DNA of 64,000 nucleotides from AWTP1-13 sp963797005 (GTDB lineage Bacteria > Pseudomonadota > Alphaproteobacteria > Rhizobiales > Hyphomicrobiaceae): positions 310,001 to 374,000 of the forward strand of contig CAWCOF010000009.1 of the NCBI GenBank assembly GCA_963797005.1, given 5' to 3'. Shown piece after piece: positions 6,646-16,330 of this stretch. The notes below the pieces were generated by a model, which was given only the letters and a program-made list of their open reading frames with translations, was not told where the DNA came from and did not search any database. Numbering within the stretch: the stretch's first letter is position 1; the number at the start of each line of letters is the position of its first letter. A program made the translations under genes and the position numbers.

Positions 6646-9513
6646 TCATTGACCCAACCGTTCCAACAGGGCAGGGACGTGCACCTGATCGGCCTTGTAG
6701 TTGCCGGTGAGCGCGTACATGACGATGTTGACGCCGGTGCGGAACGCCCACTCGCGCTGACGCTCGCCGCCGGGGACCACCGGATAGAGGGGCCGGTTGC
6801 GATCATCGACCGCCCACGCGGCGGCAAGATCATTGGACGTGACCAGGATCGAGCTGACCCCGTCGACGCGACGCGCCTGGCGACCCTGCTCGCTGTCGCG
6901 CGGCGCTTCCGCCTCCACCCAGAGCGGGCCGCCGTCCCAGCGGCCCGGGAAGCTGCGCAAGAGATAGAACGACTTCGTCAGCACGTGATGCTCGGGCACC
7001 GGCTCCAGCCGCGGAATGTCGAGATTGCCGAGCAGACGCTGCAGCGGCGGCCCACCCTCGCCGCGGAAGCCAAAGCCCGTCGGAACACCCTGGCCGTAAT
7101 CCTTGGTGTCGAAGATGATCATACCGCCCTGCTTCATGTAGGCGTCGATCTTGGTCAGCGCCGCCTCCGGGAGGGGCTGGGCGTTGGCAAGCACGGGCCA
7201 ATAGAGCAGGGGGTAGAAGGCGATCTCGTCGGTGAGGATGTTGACGGCAAAGGGCTCGCCGGGCTCCACCGCGGTGCGCGCGGTGAGGAACTTGCCGAGC
7301 CCCGTCAACCCCTGCCGGCTCGTCTCGTCGACGGTCGCATCGCCCGACAGCACGTAGCCCAGGGTCACCTTGCTGGTTGCCTGGATGGCGCGCGCGTCGG
7401 CGGGGCTCACCCTGACATTGGGCGAGGAGGTCTGGGCGTGCGCCGGACCGGGCATCAGCATGGCCACCGACACAAGGCAGAGGGCGGCGAGGCTCGCGGC
7501 GCCGGCTCGACCCAGGCGACGGCCGAACATGATACCGCCCATCTGGATGAGCAGCACTGCAACGATATCGACGAACAGCAGGGTAAGCGCGGTAGCAAGC
7601 AGTTGCGGCTTGATGGGCTGGGCGGCACTGCCCTCGTAGACGCGCCGCTCGGTGCCCAACGGCAGCGACGGCAAGGGTTTCAGGAGGCTCTTTGCGGTCA
7701 TCAGGTTGAGCGCGCGGGGGGCGCCGGCGGGACCATAGTAGCCGGGCGGGTTCTCGGCGCTGGGCTTGGTGTCGAGGATCTTGGCGGCGGCGATCGCCTG
7801 TGTCGTCGGCGCGGGATTCTTGAGGAGGCCGAAGCCATCGAGGACCTGCAGCGGGGTGAGGACCTCGGCGGAATTGGCAGCGTCCGCCGCCGCGTCGCCC
7901 GAGAGCGCACCGCTGGCGCCGCCAAGCTTGCCCAGACTGGCAACGCGCCTCAGCATCTCCACGAACAGGCCCGAAAGCGGCAGGTTCGACCAGTCGGAGT
8001 TGGCGGTGACGTGGAAGAAGACGAGCTGGCCGTCGCCGCGACGTGCCGCGGTGACGAGCGGCGTGCCGTCCTTGAGGCGCGCCCATACCTTCACCTCCGG
8101 CCCGAGGCCCGCTGGATCGGCAAGCACCTGCCTGTTGATCACCACCTCCGCCGGCGGCGTGAGGCCGGCGAACAGGCCTTCATCGCCGAACGAAGCGAGC
8201 GGCTGGGGCGTCGCCCACGACAGCGCGCCGCCCAGCGTACGGCCGCCGAGCCGCAGCGGCACGGGCAACAGATCGTCGCCGCCCCGCTCCAGACGCGGGC
8301 CGGCGAAGCGCACGAGCACGCCACCCTTCTTCACCCATTCCTCCACGCGCTCGCGGATGTCATGGGGCAGCGTGCCAATGTCGGCCAGCACCAGCACCGA
8401 GATGTTGCGCTTGATGAGCCCGTCGACGGCGGTGGACAGATTGGAATCGTCGGTCTTGGCGATCTCGGAGAACGGCAGCAGAGCCCGCTCGATGTAGTAG
8501 AGCGGCGCCAGCAGCGGCTGCGCCTCCTCGCGCGAGGCGCCGGAAAGCAGACCGATGCGGTGCCACTGCGAGCGGGCATCGAGCAGATGCACGGCCGCCG
8601 CCGAGCGCTCGCCCGCAATCTCGACGCGGGTGACCTGGTTCCTGAGCTCGAGCGGCAGATCGAAGGTCACCAGCGCGCGCGTCTCGCCCGTGCCAAGCTG
8701 GAAGGGTGCATCGCCGAGGCGCTGTCCGCGAGCGGAGATGGCGTGCAGGGCGCCCGCACGGGCTTCGCCCGAGGCGCGAAGCACCTGCGCTTCGAGGCGG
8801 CCGCCGCTGACCACGCCGGCAAAGGCGCCGAGCGGTTCCTGGCCCGCGCGTGTGTCCACGACGGCAAGCTTGCCGCCCGCGATCTCGGAGAGCTTGTCGG
8901 CAAAGGCGCGCGCGGCGTCGTCATGGTCGATGCCATCCGCCAGCCAGATCACGCTCGCCTCCTTGGCGCCGCGCAGGGTCTCGGCGATCGCCTTCGCCGT
9001 CGCGGCCCGATCGGGCGCGAACGGCTGGGGCTGGAGGGCCGCGGCCGTGGACCGCGCCGCGGCCGGCGCCTCGATCTTCAGGCTGCGCGCCTTGCCGGCG
9101 GTGGCGGTCGGTGCGATGAGCACGGGCCGCCCCTGCGCCTCGGCCTCGGCGATCAGGCGGTCGATCATGAAGGTGCGCGCGCCCCACTGCGAGGCGGCGG
9201 CCCAGCCGTTGTCGACCGCGATCACCACGGGGCCGGAGCCGGTGAGCGCGCTTTCGCGATCCGGGTTGAGGACCGGCTCGGCCAGCGCCAGGATGACGAG
9301 GGCGGCCGCCGCCATGCGAATCAGCGTCAGCCACCAGGGCGTCTGGGCCGGTGTCTTCTCGCGGTTCTCGATGCCCACCAGGATCCTGGTGGGTGGAAAC
9401 TCCAACCGGCGCGGACGCGGCGGGATGGTGCGCAAGAGCCACCAGATCGCCGGCAACGCGAGCAACCCGGCAAGCAGCCAGGGGCTCAGAAAGGCGATCG
9501 GGCCGAGCGTCAT
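6646..9513 (-). CDS. DUF4159 protein with BatA-like N-terminus
   Basis: A 955-residue membrane protein. The N-terminus (residues 1-85, two hydrophobic segments with FLSPWLLAGLLALPAIWWLL and LIRMAAAALVILALAEPVL) is the aerotolerance BatA-type anchor. A vWA-like stretch follows (VVIAVDNGWAA), then a middle glutamine amidotransferase-like region. A further hydrophobic region near residues 635-690 leads to the C-terminal DUF4159 domain (about 700-955), recognisable by FYPLLYWPVLA and GGMIIFDTKDYG. It overlaps the DUF58 gene by four bases (ATGA), so translation is coupled. In alphaproteobacteria this order (moxR, DUF58, DUF4159, membrane protein) is constant; its biochemical function is unproven. 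Confidence 0.85.
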   Translation of the reverse strand: MTLGPIAFLSPWLLAGLLALPAIWWLLRTIPPRPRRLEFPPTRILVGIENREKTPAQTPWWLTLIRMAAAALVILALAEPVLNPDRESALTGSGPVVIAVDNGWAAASQWGARTFMIDRLIAEAEAQGRPVLIAPTATAGKARSLKIEAPAAARSTAAALQPQPFAPDRAATAKAIAETLRGAKEASVIWLADGIDHDDAARAFADKLSEIAGGKLAVVDTRAGQEPLGAFAGVVSGGRLEAQVLRASGEARAGALHAISARGQRLGDAPFQLGTGETRALVTFDLPLELRNQVTRVEIAGERSAAAVHLLDARSQWHRIGLLSGASREEAQPLLAPLYYIERALLPFSEIAKTDDSNLSTAVDGLIKRNISVLVLADIGTLPHDIRERVEEWVKKGGVLVRFAGPRLERGGDDLLPVPLRLGGRTLGGALSWATPQPLASFGDEGLFAGLTPPAEVVINRQVLADPAGLGPEVKVWARLKDGTPLVTAARRGDGQLVFFHVTANSDWSNLPLSGLFVEMLRRVASLGKLGGASGALSGDAAADAANSAEVLTPLQVLDGFGLLKNPAPTTQAIAAAKILDTKPSAENPPGYYGPAGAPRALNLMTAKSLLKPLPSLPLGTERRVYEGSAAQPIKPQLLATALTLLFVDIVAVLLIQMGGIMFGRRLGRAGAASLAALCLVSVAMLMPGPAHAQTSSPNVRVSPADARAIQATSKVTLGYVLSGDATVDETSRQGLTGLGKFLTARTAVEPGEPFAVNILTDEIAFYPLLYWPVLANAQPLPEAALTKIDAYMKQGGMIIFDTKDYGQGVPTGFGFRGEGGPPLQRLLGNLDIPRLEPVPEHHVLTKSFYLLRSFPGRWDGGPLWVEAEAPRDSEQGRQARRVDGVSSILVTSNDLAAAWAVDDRNRPLYPVVPGGERQREWAFRTGVNIVMYALTGNYKADQVHVPALLERLGQ

Positions 9514-10496
9514 CGCGCGCCTCCCATGCCTTTATACTGGGCGTCATCCTGGGCCGGCGCTCGCCAGCGGTAGTCCTCGACGGCGCCCTGCAGGCGCATG
9601 ATGAGGGAGAGCAGCGGCTCCGCCGCCGGCCGGTCCGTGTGATGCACCATGAACGACCAGCCGATGCGGCTCGTCGCCTGCACGATCTCGGCGCGATGGG
9701 CGGCGAGCCTCTTTTGATATTCCGGCCTGAGCGTCTCGACGCGATCGGCGACCCAGCGCTCGCTGCCTTCGGGCGAGCGGAACTCCATCCGGCCCTCGTA
9801 GGCCAGGGTCTCCTCGGCGGGGTCGAGGATCTGCACGAGGTGTCCCGTCACGCCGCCTTCCGCCATCTCGTTGATGCGCGCGGCGATCGCGGCAGGCGGG
9901 TCGAGGAAATCGCCGAACAGCAGCACGCTCGAGAAGCGGGAGAGGCGGGCGGACGGCGGCAGGCTTACCTGCAGCGTGGAGTTGCCGTGATGGACGGCGA
10001 GCGTCTCGGCGATGCGCGAGGTGGCCTTGCGGCTCGCCATCGGCGGCGTCAGGCCGAGCAGGGCCACGCGCTCGCCGGCGGTCACCAGAAGCTCGGCGAT
10101 GGCAAGCGTCAGCACCAGGGCGCGGTCGCGTTTCCAGACGGATGAGAGATGGCTCTTGAAGGCCATCGACGGCGACACGTCGGGCCAGAGCCAGAAGGTG
10201 TGCGCCGCCTCCCACTCGCGCTCGCGCACGTAGAGGTGATCGGAGCTCGCCGACCGGCGCCAGTCGATCACCGTGGCGGGGTCGCTCGCCTGGAACTGAC
10301 GGAACTGCCAGAAGGTCTCGCCGGTTCCGGCGCGCCGCCGGCCATGGATGCCGTGAGCCACCGTGTTGGCGACACGCAGCGCCTCGAGCATCAGCTCGGG
10401 CAGGCGGTCGGCTAGCGCGTGGGCCTCGCCTTCGAGCGCAAAGATGTTGCCCGGGCCGGATTTCGCTCTTGCCGCTTCAGAGACCTGAGCCGCCAC
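9510..10496 (-). CDS. DUF58 domain protein
   Basis: A 328-residue cytoplasmic protein of the DUF58 family. The signature RQFQASDPATVIDWRRSA followed by LYVRERE marks the conserved N-terminal part of the domain; a vWA-like fold follows (LWPDVSPSM, near 105-112, with D-x-S-x-S-type spacing). DUF58 proteins almost always sit beside a MoxR ATPase and are thought to be the adaptor through which MoxR acts on its client. It starts nine bases after the moxR stop and ends overlapping the DUF4159 gene by four bases, so the genes are surely one operon. Confidence 0.9.
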   Translation of the reverse strand: MAAQVSEAARAKSGPGNIFALEGEAHALADRLPELMLEALRVANTVAHGIHGRRRAGTGETFWQFRQFQASDPATVIDWRRSASSDHLYVREREWEAAHTFWLWPDVSPSMAFKSHLSSVWKRDRALVLTLAIAELLVTAGERVALLGLTPPMASRKATSRIAETLAVHHGNSTLQVSLPPSARLSRFSSVLLFGDFLDPPAAIAARINEMAEGGVTGHLVQILDPAEETLAYEGRMEFRSPEGSERWVADRVETLRPEYQKRLAAHRAEIVQATSRIGWSFMVHHTDRPAAEPLLSLIMRLQGAVEDYRWRAPAQDDAQYKGMGGAR

Positions 10497-10504
10497 CCGA
10501 GTTC

Positions 10505-11503
<999 letters not shown>

Positions 11504-11665
11504 GACCTTGAACTATACGCCTGGCCGGGAAGAATGCGAAACTGTGTCGGCAAACATGGTGGCATTATGAACAGCTAGGATTTGGTCCCCAAACATGCAA
11601 TGGGCCAAAATATGGGCCCCGAGACCTTCGGGGCCAATTCAACCGAGACAACCTGGGCAGGATCG

Positions 11666-12244
11666 ATGCGCAAAGTAACGACAAGTGACCGTTTGCCGCC
11701 GGTGCCGGCGGACAAGATGACGCCGGAGCAGAAGCGGGCGGCGGAGGAATTCGAGGCAGGGCGCGGGTATGCGCCGCGCGGGCCGTTCGCGGTGATGCTG
11801 CGCTCGCCCGAGGTGATGCTGCGGGCCAAGGCGATGGGCGATTACTTACGGTTTCGTAATGCTCTGCCCGGGCCGATCCGGGAAATGGTGATCCTGCTCA
11901 CCGCCCGCGAGTGGACGCAGGACTACGAGTGGTTCCATCATCACAAGATCGGCATCAAGGAGGGGTTGGGTGCGGAGGTCGCCGATGCGATCGCCGACGG
12001 GCGCCGGCCGGAGCGCATGAGCGAGCCGGAGGCCGCGGCCTATGATTTCTCGATCGAGCTGCATCGGCGCCGCAGCGTGAGCGATGCCACCTATGCGCGC
12101 GCGCTCGGCCACTTCGGCGAGCACGGGATCATCGATCTCATCGGGCTCAACGGCTACTACAGCTTCAACGCCATGATGATGAACGTGGCACGCACGCCGC
12201 TGGACGACGACAAGGCAGAGCCACTACCGCGCTTTCCGAGCTAG
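11666..12244 (+). CDS. Carboxymuconolactone decarboxylase / AhpD-like protein
   Basis: A 192-residue helical protein of the carboxymuconolactone decarboxylase family: LRFRNALPGPIREMVILLTAREW is the family core (shown in part), followed by EWFHHHKIGIKEGL. The CxxC of AhpD peroxidases is absent, so peroxidase activity is unlikely; a gamma-carboxymuconolactone decarboxylase-like or unknown role remains. The ATG at 11666 is preferred, with purines GGGCAGGA just upstream; the frame is open back to 11582, which would add 28 residues not typical for the family. Divergent from moxR. Confidence 0.8.
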   Translation: MRKVTTSDRLPPVPADKMTPEQKRAAEEFEAGRGYAPRGPFAVMLRSPEVMLRAKAMGDYLRFRNALPGPIREMVILLTAREWTQDYEWFHHHKIGIKEGLGAEVADAIADGRRPERMSEPEAAAYDFSIELHRRRSVSDATYARALGHFGEHGIIDLIGLNGYYSFNAMMMNVARTPLDDDKAEPLPRFPS

Positions 12245-12293
12245 TGAGGCGGGAGCGGTCGTGCGTGAACCGAGAAACGAGTGCAACGGTGTT

Positions 12294-12420
12294 CCCCTCC
12301 CGCCCATGCGGAGCAGGGCTTCGCCATGACACGGGGAGGGGTTAGGGGTGGGGTGAAAATGCGGGCGCGACCAATCCTTTCTACCCCCACCCCCGGCCCC
12401 TCCCCGCAAGGGGAAGGGGA
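12294..12420. repeat. Palindromic repeat, CCCCTC..GAGGGG family
   Basis: A long imperfect palindrome made of CCCCTCCCGCC and GGGGAGGGGTTAGGGGTGGGG on one side and CCCCCACCCCCGGCCCCTCCCC on the other (shown in part). It belongs to the same family as 42961-43104 and the copy inside ileS (61975-62085), but is more diverged. It lies between two same-strand genes. Confidence 0.75.
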
Positions 12421-12474
12421 GCACCTGCCGCTCGCAGCCGACACGACATCCAGTCAAAACGGGTAGCAGCGAAG

Positions 12475-13050
12475 ATGCCGACAGACGCCGCCACCAACCG
12501 CATCGGCGGGCTCGAGGCGCTGCTCAAGGCGCGCGGCGGCAAGGGGCCCGCGCCGGTGGAGAAATGGAACCCGCCCTACTGCGGCGACATCGGCATGGCG
12601 ATCCGCTCGGACGGGGTGTGGCTCTACCAGGGCAGCCCGATCGGGCGGGCGCCGCTGGTCAAGCTGTTCGCGAGCGTTCTGCGCAAGGACGCGGACGGGA
12701 AGCACTACCTCGTGACGCCGGCGGAGAAGATCGACGTGGCGGTCGACGACGCGCCGTTCCTGGCGGTCGAGATGGAGGTGAGGGGGAGCGGCCGCGACCA
12801 GAGCCTCGTCTTCCGCACCAACGTCGACGACATCGTCGCGGCCGGGCCGGAGCACCCGCTGCGCTTCGGCATCGAGGAAAGGAGCCAGGGCCTGAAGCCC
12901 TATCTCCTCGTGCGCGGCCGGCTCGAGGCGCTGGTCACGCGCGCGCTCTACTACGACCTCGTCGAGCTGGCCGTCGAGCACGATACCAGGGACGGCCGCA
13001 GGCTCGGACTGTGGAGCGGTGGCGTCTTCTTCCCGATGCCGGCTGCCTGA
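12475..13050 (+). CDS. DUF1285 domain protein
   Basis: A 191-residue cytoplasmic protein of the DUF1285 family. Diagnostic stretches are PVEKWNPPYCGDIGM (about 27-41) and GSPIGRAPLVKLFASVLRKD. In alphaproteobacteria this gene commonly precedes a Nudix hydrolase and the CCA-adding enzyme, as here. Function is unknown. The neighbouring RraA-like gene separates it from the Nudix gene, an unusual insertion in this gene order. Confidence 0.88.
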   Translation: MPTDAATNRIGGLEALLKARGGKGPAPVEKWNPPYCGDIGMAIRSDGVWLYQGSPIGRAPLVKLFASVLRKDADGKHYLVTPAEKIDVAVDDAPFLAVEMEVRGSGRDQSLVFRTNVDDIVAAGPEHPLRFGIEERSQGLKPYLLVRGRLEALVTRALYYDLVELAVEHDTRDGRRLGLWSGGVFFPMPAA

Positions 13051-13077
13051 TACCGAACAACGAGAACAGGAACCGCC

Positions 13078-13767
13078 ATGCTCAAGGACCCGCCGCTGCT
13101 GACCGTCCGCCGCACGTTCCAGCGCCCCCGGCGCGAGCTGCTGGCCAAGCTCGCGGGCGCCCAGACGGGCCATATCGTCGACGCCTTGCAGGGGCGCGCG
13201 GCGCTCGATCATCGCATCAAGCCGGTGGACCCAGAGTGCGCGCAGTTCGTAGGCCCGGCGCTCACCTGCCAGACCGGCGCCGACGACAATCTGGCGATCC
13301 TTGCCGCGCTGGTGCTGGCGGAGCCCGGCGACGTCATCGTCGCGGCGGCCGACGGCTTCTCGGAAACGGCGGTGGTGGGCGACAACGTCGCCATGATGGC
13401 CAAGAACAAGGGGGTCGTGGCGATCGTCGTCGACGGCATGGCGCGCGACAGCACGGGCATCGTGCCCGCGGGGCTGCCGGTGTTCGCGCGCGGCGTTACG
13501 CCCAACTCCTGCGTCAGGAGCGGTCCCGGCAGGGTTGGCCTGGCGATCGTGTGCGGTGGGGTGGCCGTGCAGCCGGGCGATGTCGTGCTGGGCGACCGCG
13601 ACGGGGTGGTGGTGATCCCGCAGGCCGCGCTCGAGGGCGTGGTGGCGGCGCTCGACGAGATCCGCCGCATGGAAGAAGAGACGCAGGCGAAGATCCGCGC
13701 CGGCATGACGCATCTCGACAGCGTCGCCGCGCTGCTCGACTCGGACAAGACCGCCTACGTCGATTGA
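13078..13767 (+). CDS. RraA-like / HMG aldolase-family protein
   Basis: A 229-residue protein with the RraA / dimethylmenaquinone methyltransferase-like fold. GAQTGHIVDALQGR (residues 22-35), the glycine-rich VVGDNVAMMAKNKGVVAIVVDG (in part) with conserved DGMARD, and GDVVLGDRDGVVVIP are family hallmarks. Members are divalent-metal aldolases for 4-hydroxy-4-methyl-2-oxoglutarate or 4-carboxy-4-hydroxy-2-oxoadipate, oxaloacetate decarboxylases, or RNase E inhibitors; the RD of DGxxRD is kept, which fits lyase activity. It starts 27 bases after the DUF1285 stop. Confidence 0.85.
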   Translation: MLKDPPLLTVRRTFQRPRRELLAKLAGAQTGHIVDALQGRAALDHRIKPVDPECAQFVGPALTCQTGADDNLAILAALVLAEPGDVIVAAADGFSETAVVGDNVAMMAKNKGVVAIVVDGMARDSTGIVPAGLPVFARGVTPNSCVRSGPGRVGLAIVCGGVAVQPGDVVLGDRDGVVVIPQAALEGVVAALDEIRRMEEETQAKIRAGMTHLDSVAALLDSDKTAYVD

Positions 13768-13774
13768 ATAAGGA

Positions 13775-13891
13775 TTGTCATCCCGGCCAAGCGCGCAGCG
13801 CGCGAGCCGGGACCTAGGAGCCGCGAACAACACGAGTATTTCCTGACTCTGGGTCCCGGATATTTCGCTTCGCGAAATTCCGGGATGACAA
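13775..13891. repeat. Palindromic intergenic repeat, GTCATCCCGG family
   Basis: Outer arms TTGTCATCCCGG (13775-13786) and CCGGGATGACAA (13880-13891) are perfect complements; an inner hairpin GCGCGCAGCGCGC and a TTCGCTTCGCGAA stem are also present. Same family as 4302-4438. It begins eight bases after the RraA-like stop. Confidence 0.8.
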
Positions 13892-13941
13892 GCTCGCCAG
13901 CATTAGGCAGCCCCGAGGGGCCGGTGCTATGGTCGCGGCCC

Positions 13942-14628
13942 ATGGACATGCCCGTCGACAGCACAACCGACCCTTTCACCGAGGCTGGCTTGCGGGCTCG
14001 CGCACGCCGCGGGCTGCTGGCGGCGCCGTCGCCCGCCATCTTCGACCCGCGCAGCGGCCGGGCGCTCGGCCCCAGCGACTGGGACCTGGACCCCGAGTTC
14101 AAGGGCGACCTCGCCGTGATGGAGCCGCCGCGGCCGGCCGCCGTGCTGGTGCCGATCGTCCTGCGTCAGTCGCCGATGGTGATGCTCACCGAGCGCTCCC
14201 ACGACATGCCGAGCCACCCCGGCCAGATCTCGTTCCCCGGCGGCAAGGTCGAGGAATGCGACACCACGCCCGTCGATTGCGCGCTGCGCGAAGCGCGCGA
14301 GGAGACCGGCCTCACGGCGGACTTCATCGAGCCGCTGGGCTATCTCGACAGCTATCGCACGGGCACGGGCTTCCAGATCACCCCCGTGGTGGCGCTGGTG
14401 CGGCCCGGCTTCACGCTGATCCTCGACCGGCGCGAGGTGGTCGAGGCGTTCGAAGTGCCGCTCGCCTTCCTGATGGATGAGGCCAACCACAAGAAGCAGT
14501 CGCGGGCGTGGCGGGGCCGGGAGCGGTGGTTCTACGCCATGCCCTACGAGGGGCGCTACATTTGGGGCGCCACCGCCGGCATGATCAAGAACATGCACCA
14601 GAGGCTGTTTCAGCAATGGTCCGGGTAG
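13942..14628 (+). CDS. CoA pyrophosphatase-type Nudix hydrolase
   Basis: A 228-residue Nudix enzyme. The Nudix box runs GGKVEECDTTPVDCALREAR-EETGL with the conserved glutamates; just before it, HPGQISFPGGK is the extra motif of the CoA-pyrophosphatase subfamily, which cleaves coenzyme A to 4'-phosphopantetheine and 3',5'-ADP. The ATG at 13942 was chosen because the upstream part of the frame is the right arm of the palindromic repeat. It overlaps the DUF6111 gene by 13 bases and leads into the CCA-adding enzyme, an arrangement common in this class. Confidence 0.9.
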   Translation: MDMPVDSTTDPFTEAGLRARARRGLLAAPSPAIFDPRSGRALGPSDWDLDPEFKGDLAVMEPPRPAAVLVPIVLRQSPMVMLTERSHDMPSHPGQISFPGGKVEECDTTPVDCALREAREETGLTADFIEPLGYLDSYRTGTGFQITPVVALVRPGFTLILDRREVVEAFEVPLAFLMDEANHKKQSRAWRGRERWFYAMPYEGRYIWGATAGMIKNMHQRLFQQWSG

Positions 14629-14885
14629 TCCTCGAAAACATCCTGCTGTTCCTGCTGCCGACCGCGATCTACGTCGGCTATGTCCTGTTGACCCGACGCG
14701 GCGTCAGCTCGACCGGCGAGGTGATCAACGATGCGCCGCTGGTGTGGCTGTTCGTCGCCGGCGCGCTGATGGTCACGGGCACGCTCGTCTACTATGCGAC
14801 CATCACGCCGGGCGGAAGGCCGGGGCAGGTCTACGTGCCGCCGCGCATGCAGGATGGGCATATCGAGCCCGGCCAGCTCAAGTAG
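14616..14885 (+). CDS. DUF6111 small membrane protein
   Basis: An 89-residue protein with two transmembrane segments (about residues 6-24 and 43-62). The start MVRVVLENILLFLLPTAIY matches the DUF6111 family found between the Nudix gene and cca in Hyphomicrobiales. Function is unknown. Its start lies inside the end of the Nudix gene (13-base overlap) and its stop is ten bases before cca, so the three are probably co-transcribed and coupled. Confidence 0.85.
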   Translation: MVRVVLENILLFLLPTAIYVGYVLLTRRGVSSTGEVINDAPLVWLFVAGALMVTGTLVYYATITPGGRPGQVYVPPRMQDGHIEPGQLK

Positions 14886-14894
14886 CGACGCGCG

Positions 14895-16154
14895 ATGGCA
14901 GCCGCCCATCCGTCCGGCAAACCGCCGAGCCTTGCCGGCTCCGACTGGCTGCAGAGCGCCGAGACGCGGGCTGTCTTTGCCGCGCTGGCGGCACGCGGCT
15001 TCGAGGCCCGCGCGGTCGGCGGCGCGGTGCGCAATGCGCTGCTGCGCCGCCCCGTCGTCGACATCGATATCGCCACCCCGGCCCGGCCTGAGGAGGTCAT
15101 CGCCGCGGCGAAGGCTGCGGGGCTGACGGCGGTGCCGACCGGCATCGCGCATGGCACGGTGACGGTGGTTGCCAACCACGTGCCGTTCGAGGTGACCACG
15201 CTGCGCGAGGACGTGGAGACCCACGGCCGGCACGCCACCGTGGCCTTCACCGGCGACTGGGCAGCCGACGCCCGCCGCCGCGACTTCACGCTCAATGCGC
15301 TCTATTGCGGCGCCGACGGGGAGGTGTTCGACCCGCTTTCGGGCTATGCCGACCTCGCTGCCCGGCGCGTGCGCTTCATCGGCGAGGCGCGCGCGCGCAT
15401 CCGCGAGGACTATTTGCGCATCCTGCGCTTCTTCCGTTTGACGGCGGAGCATGGCGCGGGCGCGCCGGACACGGAAGGTCTGACCGCTTGCGTGCGCGAG
15501 CGGGAGGGGCTCGCGCGGCTTTCGCACGAGCGCGTGCGGGGCGAGCTTTTGCGCCTGCTGGTCGCGCCGCGGGGGCCCGAGCTGGTGCGCTGGATGCTCG
15601 GCTACGGCCTCCTCACGCTGGTGCTCCCCGCCGCGCCGCGGCCGGGGCTGCTCGATCGCCTTGCGGCCATCGAAGCCGGTATCGGGCTCGCTGCGGATGC
15701 CATTCTCCGTCTCGCCGCGCTGGCCGTGGAGGTGGCCGAGGACGCGGACCGGCTGCGCGACCGTCTGCGCCTTTCCAACGACGAGCATGCCCGCCTCGAG
15801 CATGCCGGTGCGCGCGCGGCGGAGATCGGTCCGGTTGCGCCCGAGCAGGCGGCCAAGGCCCATCTCTATGCGGTGGGCGCGATCGGTTATTGCGACCGCC
15901 TGCTGGTGGCGTGGGCGCGCTCGGGCGCGGACCCGGACGACCCGTCCTGGCGCGATCGCTACGCGCTGCCCGAGCGCTGGCAGTCGCCGCGCTTTCCCTT
16001 GAAGGGCGATGACGTCATGGCCCTGGGTGTGCCGGCGGGGCCGCGCATGGGCAAGCTCTTGCGGGAGGTCGAGGCCTGGTGGGTTGGCGGCGATTTCATG
16101 GCAGACGAGGCGGCCCTGCGCGCGAAGCTGCGCGAGCTGGCGGGGCAGGGGTAA
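14895..16154 (+). CDS. cca: CCA tRNA nucleotidyltransferase
   Basis: A 419-residue class II nucleotidyltransferase. The catalytic head has GGAVRNALL (about 41-50), followed by VDIDIATP with the metal-binding Asp pair (DxD), then RRRDFTLNALY and DYLRILRFFR, the motifs that bind CTP/ATP and template their selection. The protein adds or repairs the 3'-CCA of tRNAs. The tRNA in this window encodes its own CCA, so repair is the likelier need. Poly(A) polymerase I is the family alternative, but length and gene context favour CCA addition. Confidence 0.93.
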   Translation: MAAAHPSGKPPSLAGSDWLQSAETRAVFAALAARGFEARAVGGAVRNALLRRPVVDIDIATPARPEEVIAAAKAAGLTAVPTGIAHGTVTVVANHVPFEVTTLREDVETHGRHATVAFTGDWAADARRRDFTLNALYCGADGEVFDPLSGYADLAARRVRFIGEARARIREDYLRILRFFRLTAEHGAGAPDTEGLTACVREREGLARLSHERVRGELLRLLVAPRGPELVRWMLGYGLLTLVLPAAPRPGLLDRLAAIEAGIGLAADAILRLAALAVEVAEDADRLRDRLRLSNDEHARLEHAGARAAEIGPVAPEQAAKAHLYAVGAIGYCDRLLVAWARSGADPDDPSWRDRYALPERWQSPRFPLKGDDVMALGVPAGPRMGKLLREVEAWWVGGDFMADEAALRAKLRELAGQG

Positions 16155-16330
16155 GCGTCGGGGCTATCCCCACAAATGTGCCACACGTTGCCGGCGACAA
16201 TGGCGCGCCCCTTCCGTGCCCATAGCAACGGGTGTAGGGCTTCAGCGGATGGCCGCCGTCCTTCAGCGGTCGCAAGCTTTCACAAGATTTGCCCGAGCCT
16301 CGGCCGAGGTCGTGTTCGGGGGAGAGTCCC

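Noticed and set aside
6586..9573. A 995-codon open frame on the plus strand
   Set aside because: It is the antisense of the DUF4159 gene. Its product has no domain and is full of Arg, Gly and His typical of GC-rich antisense frames.
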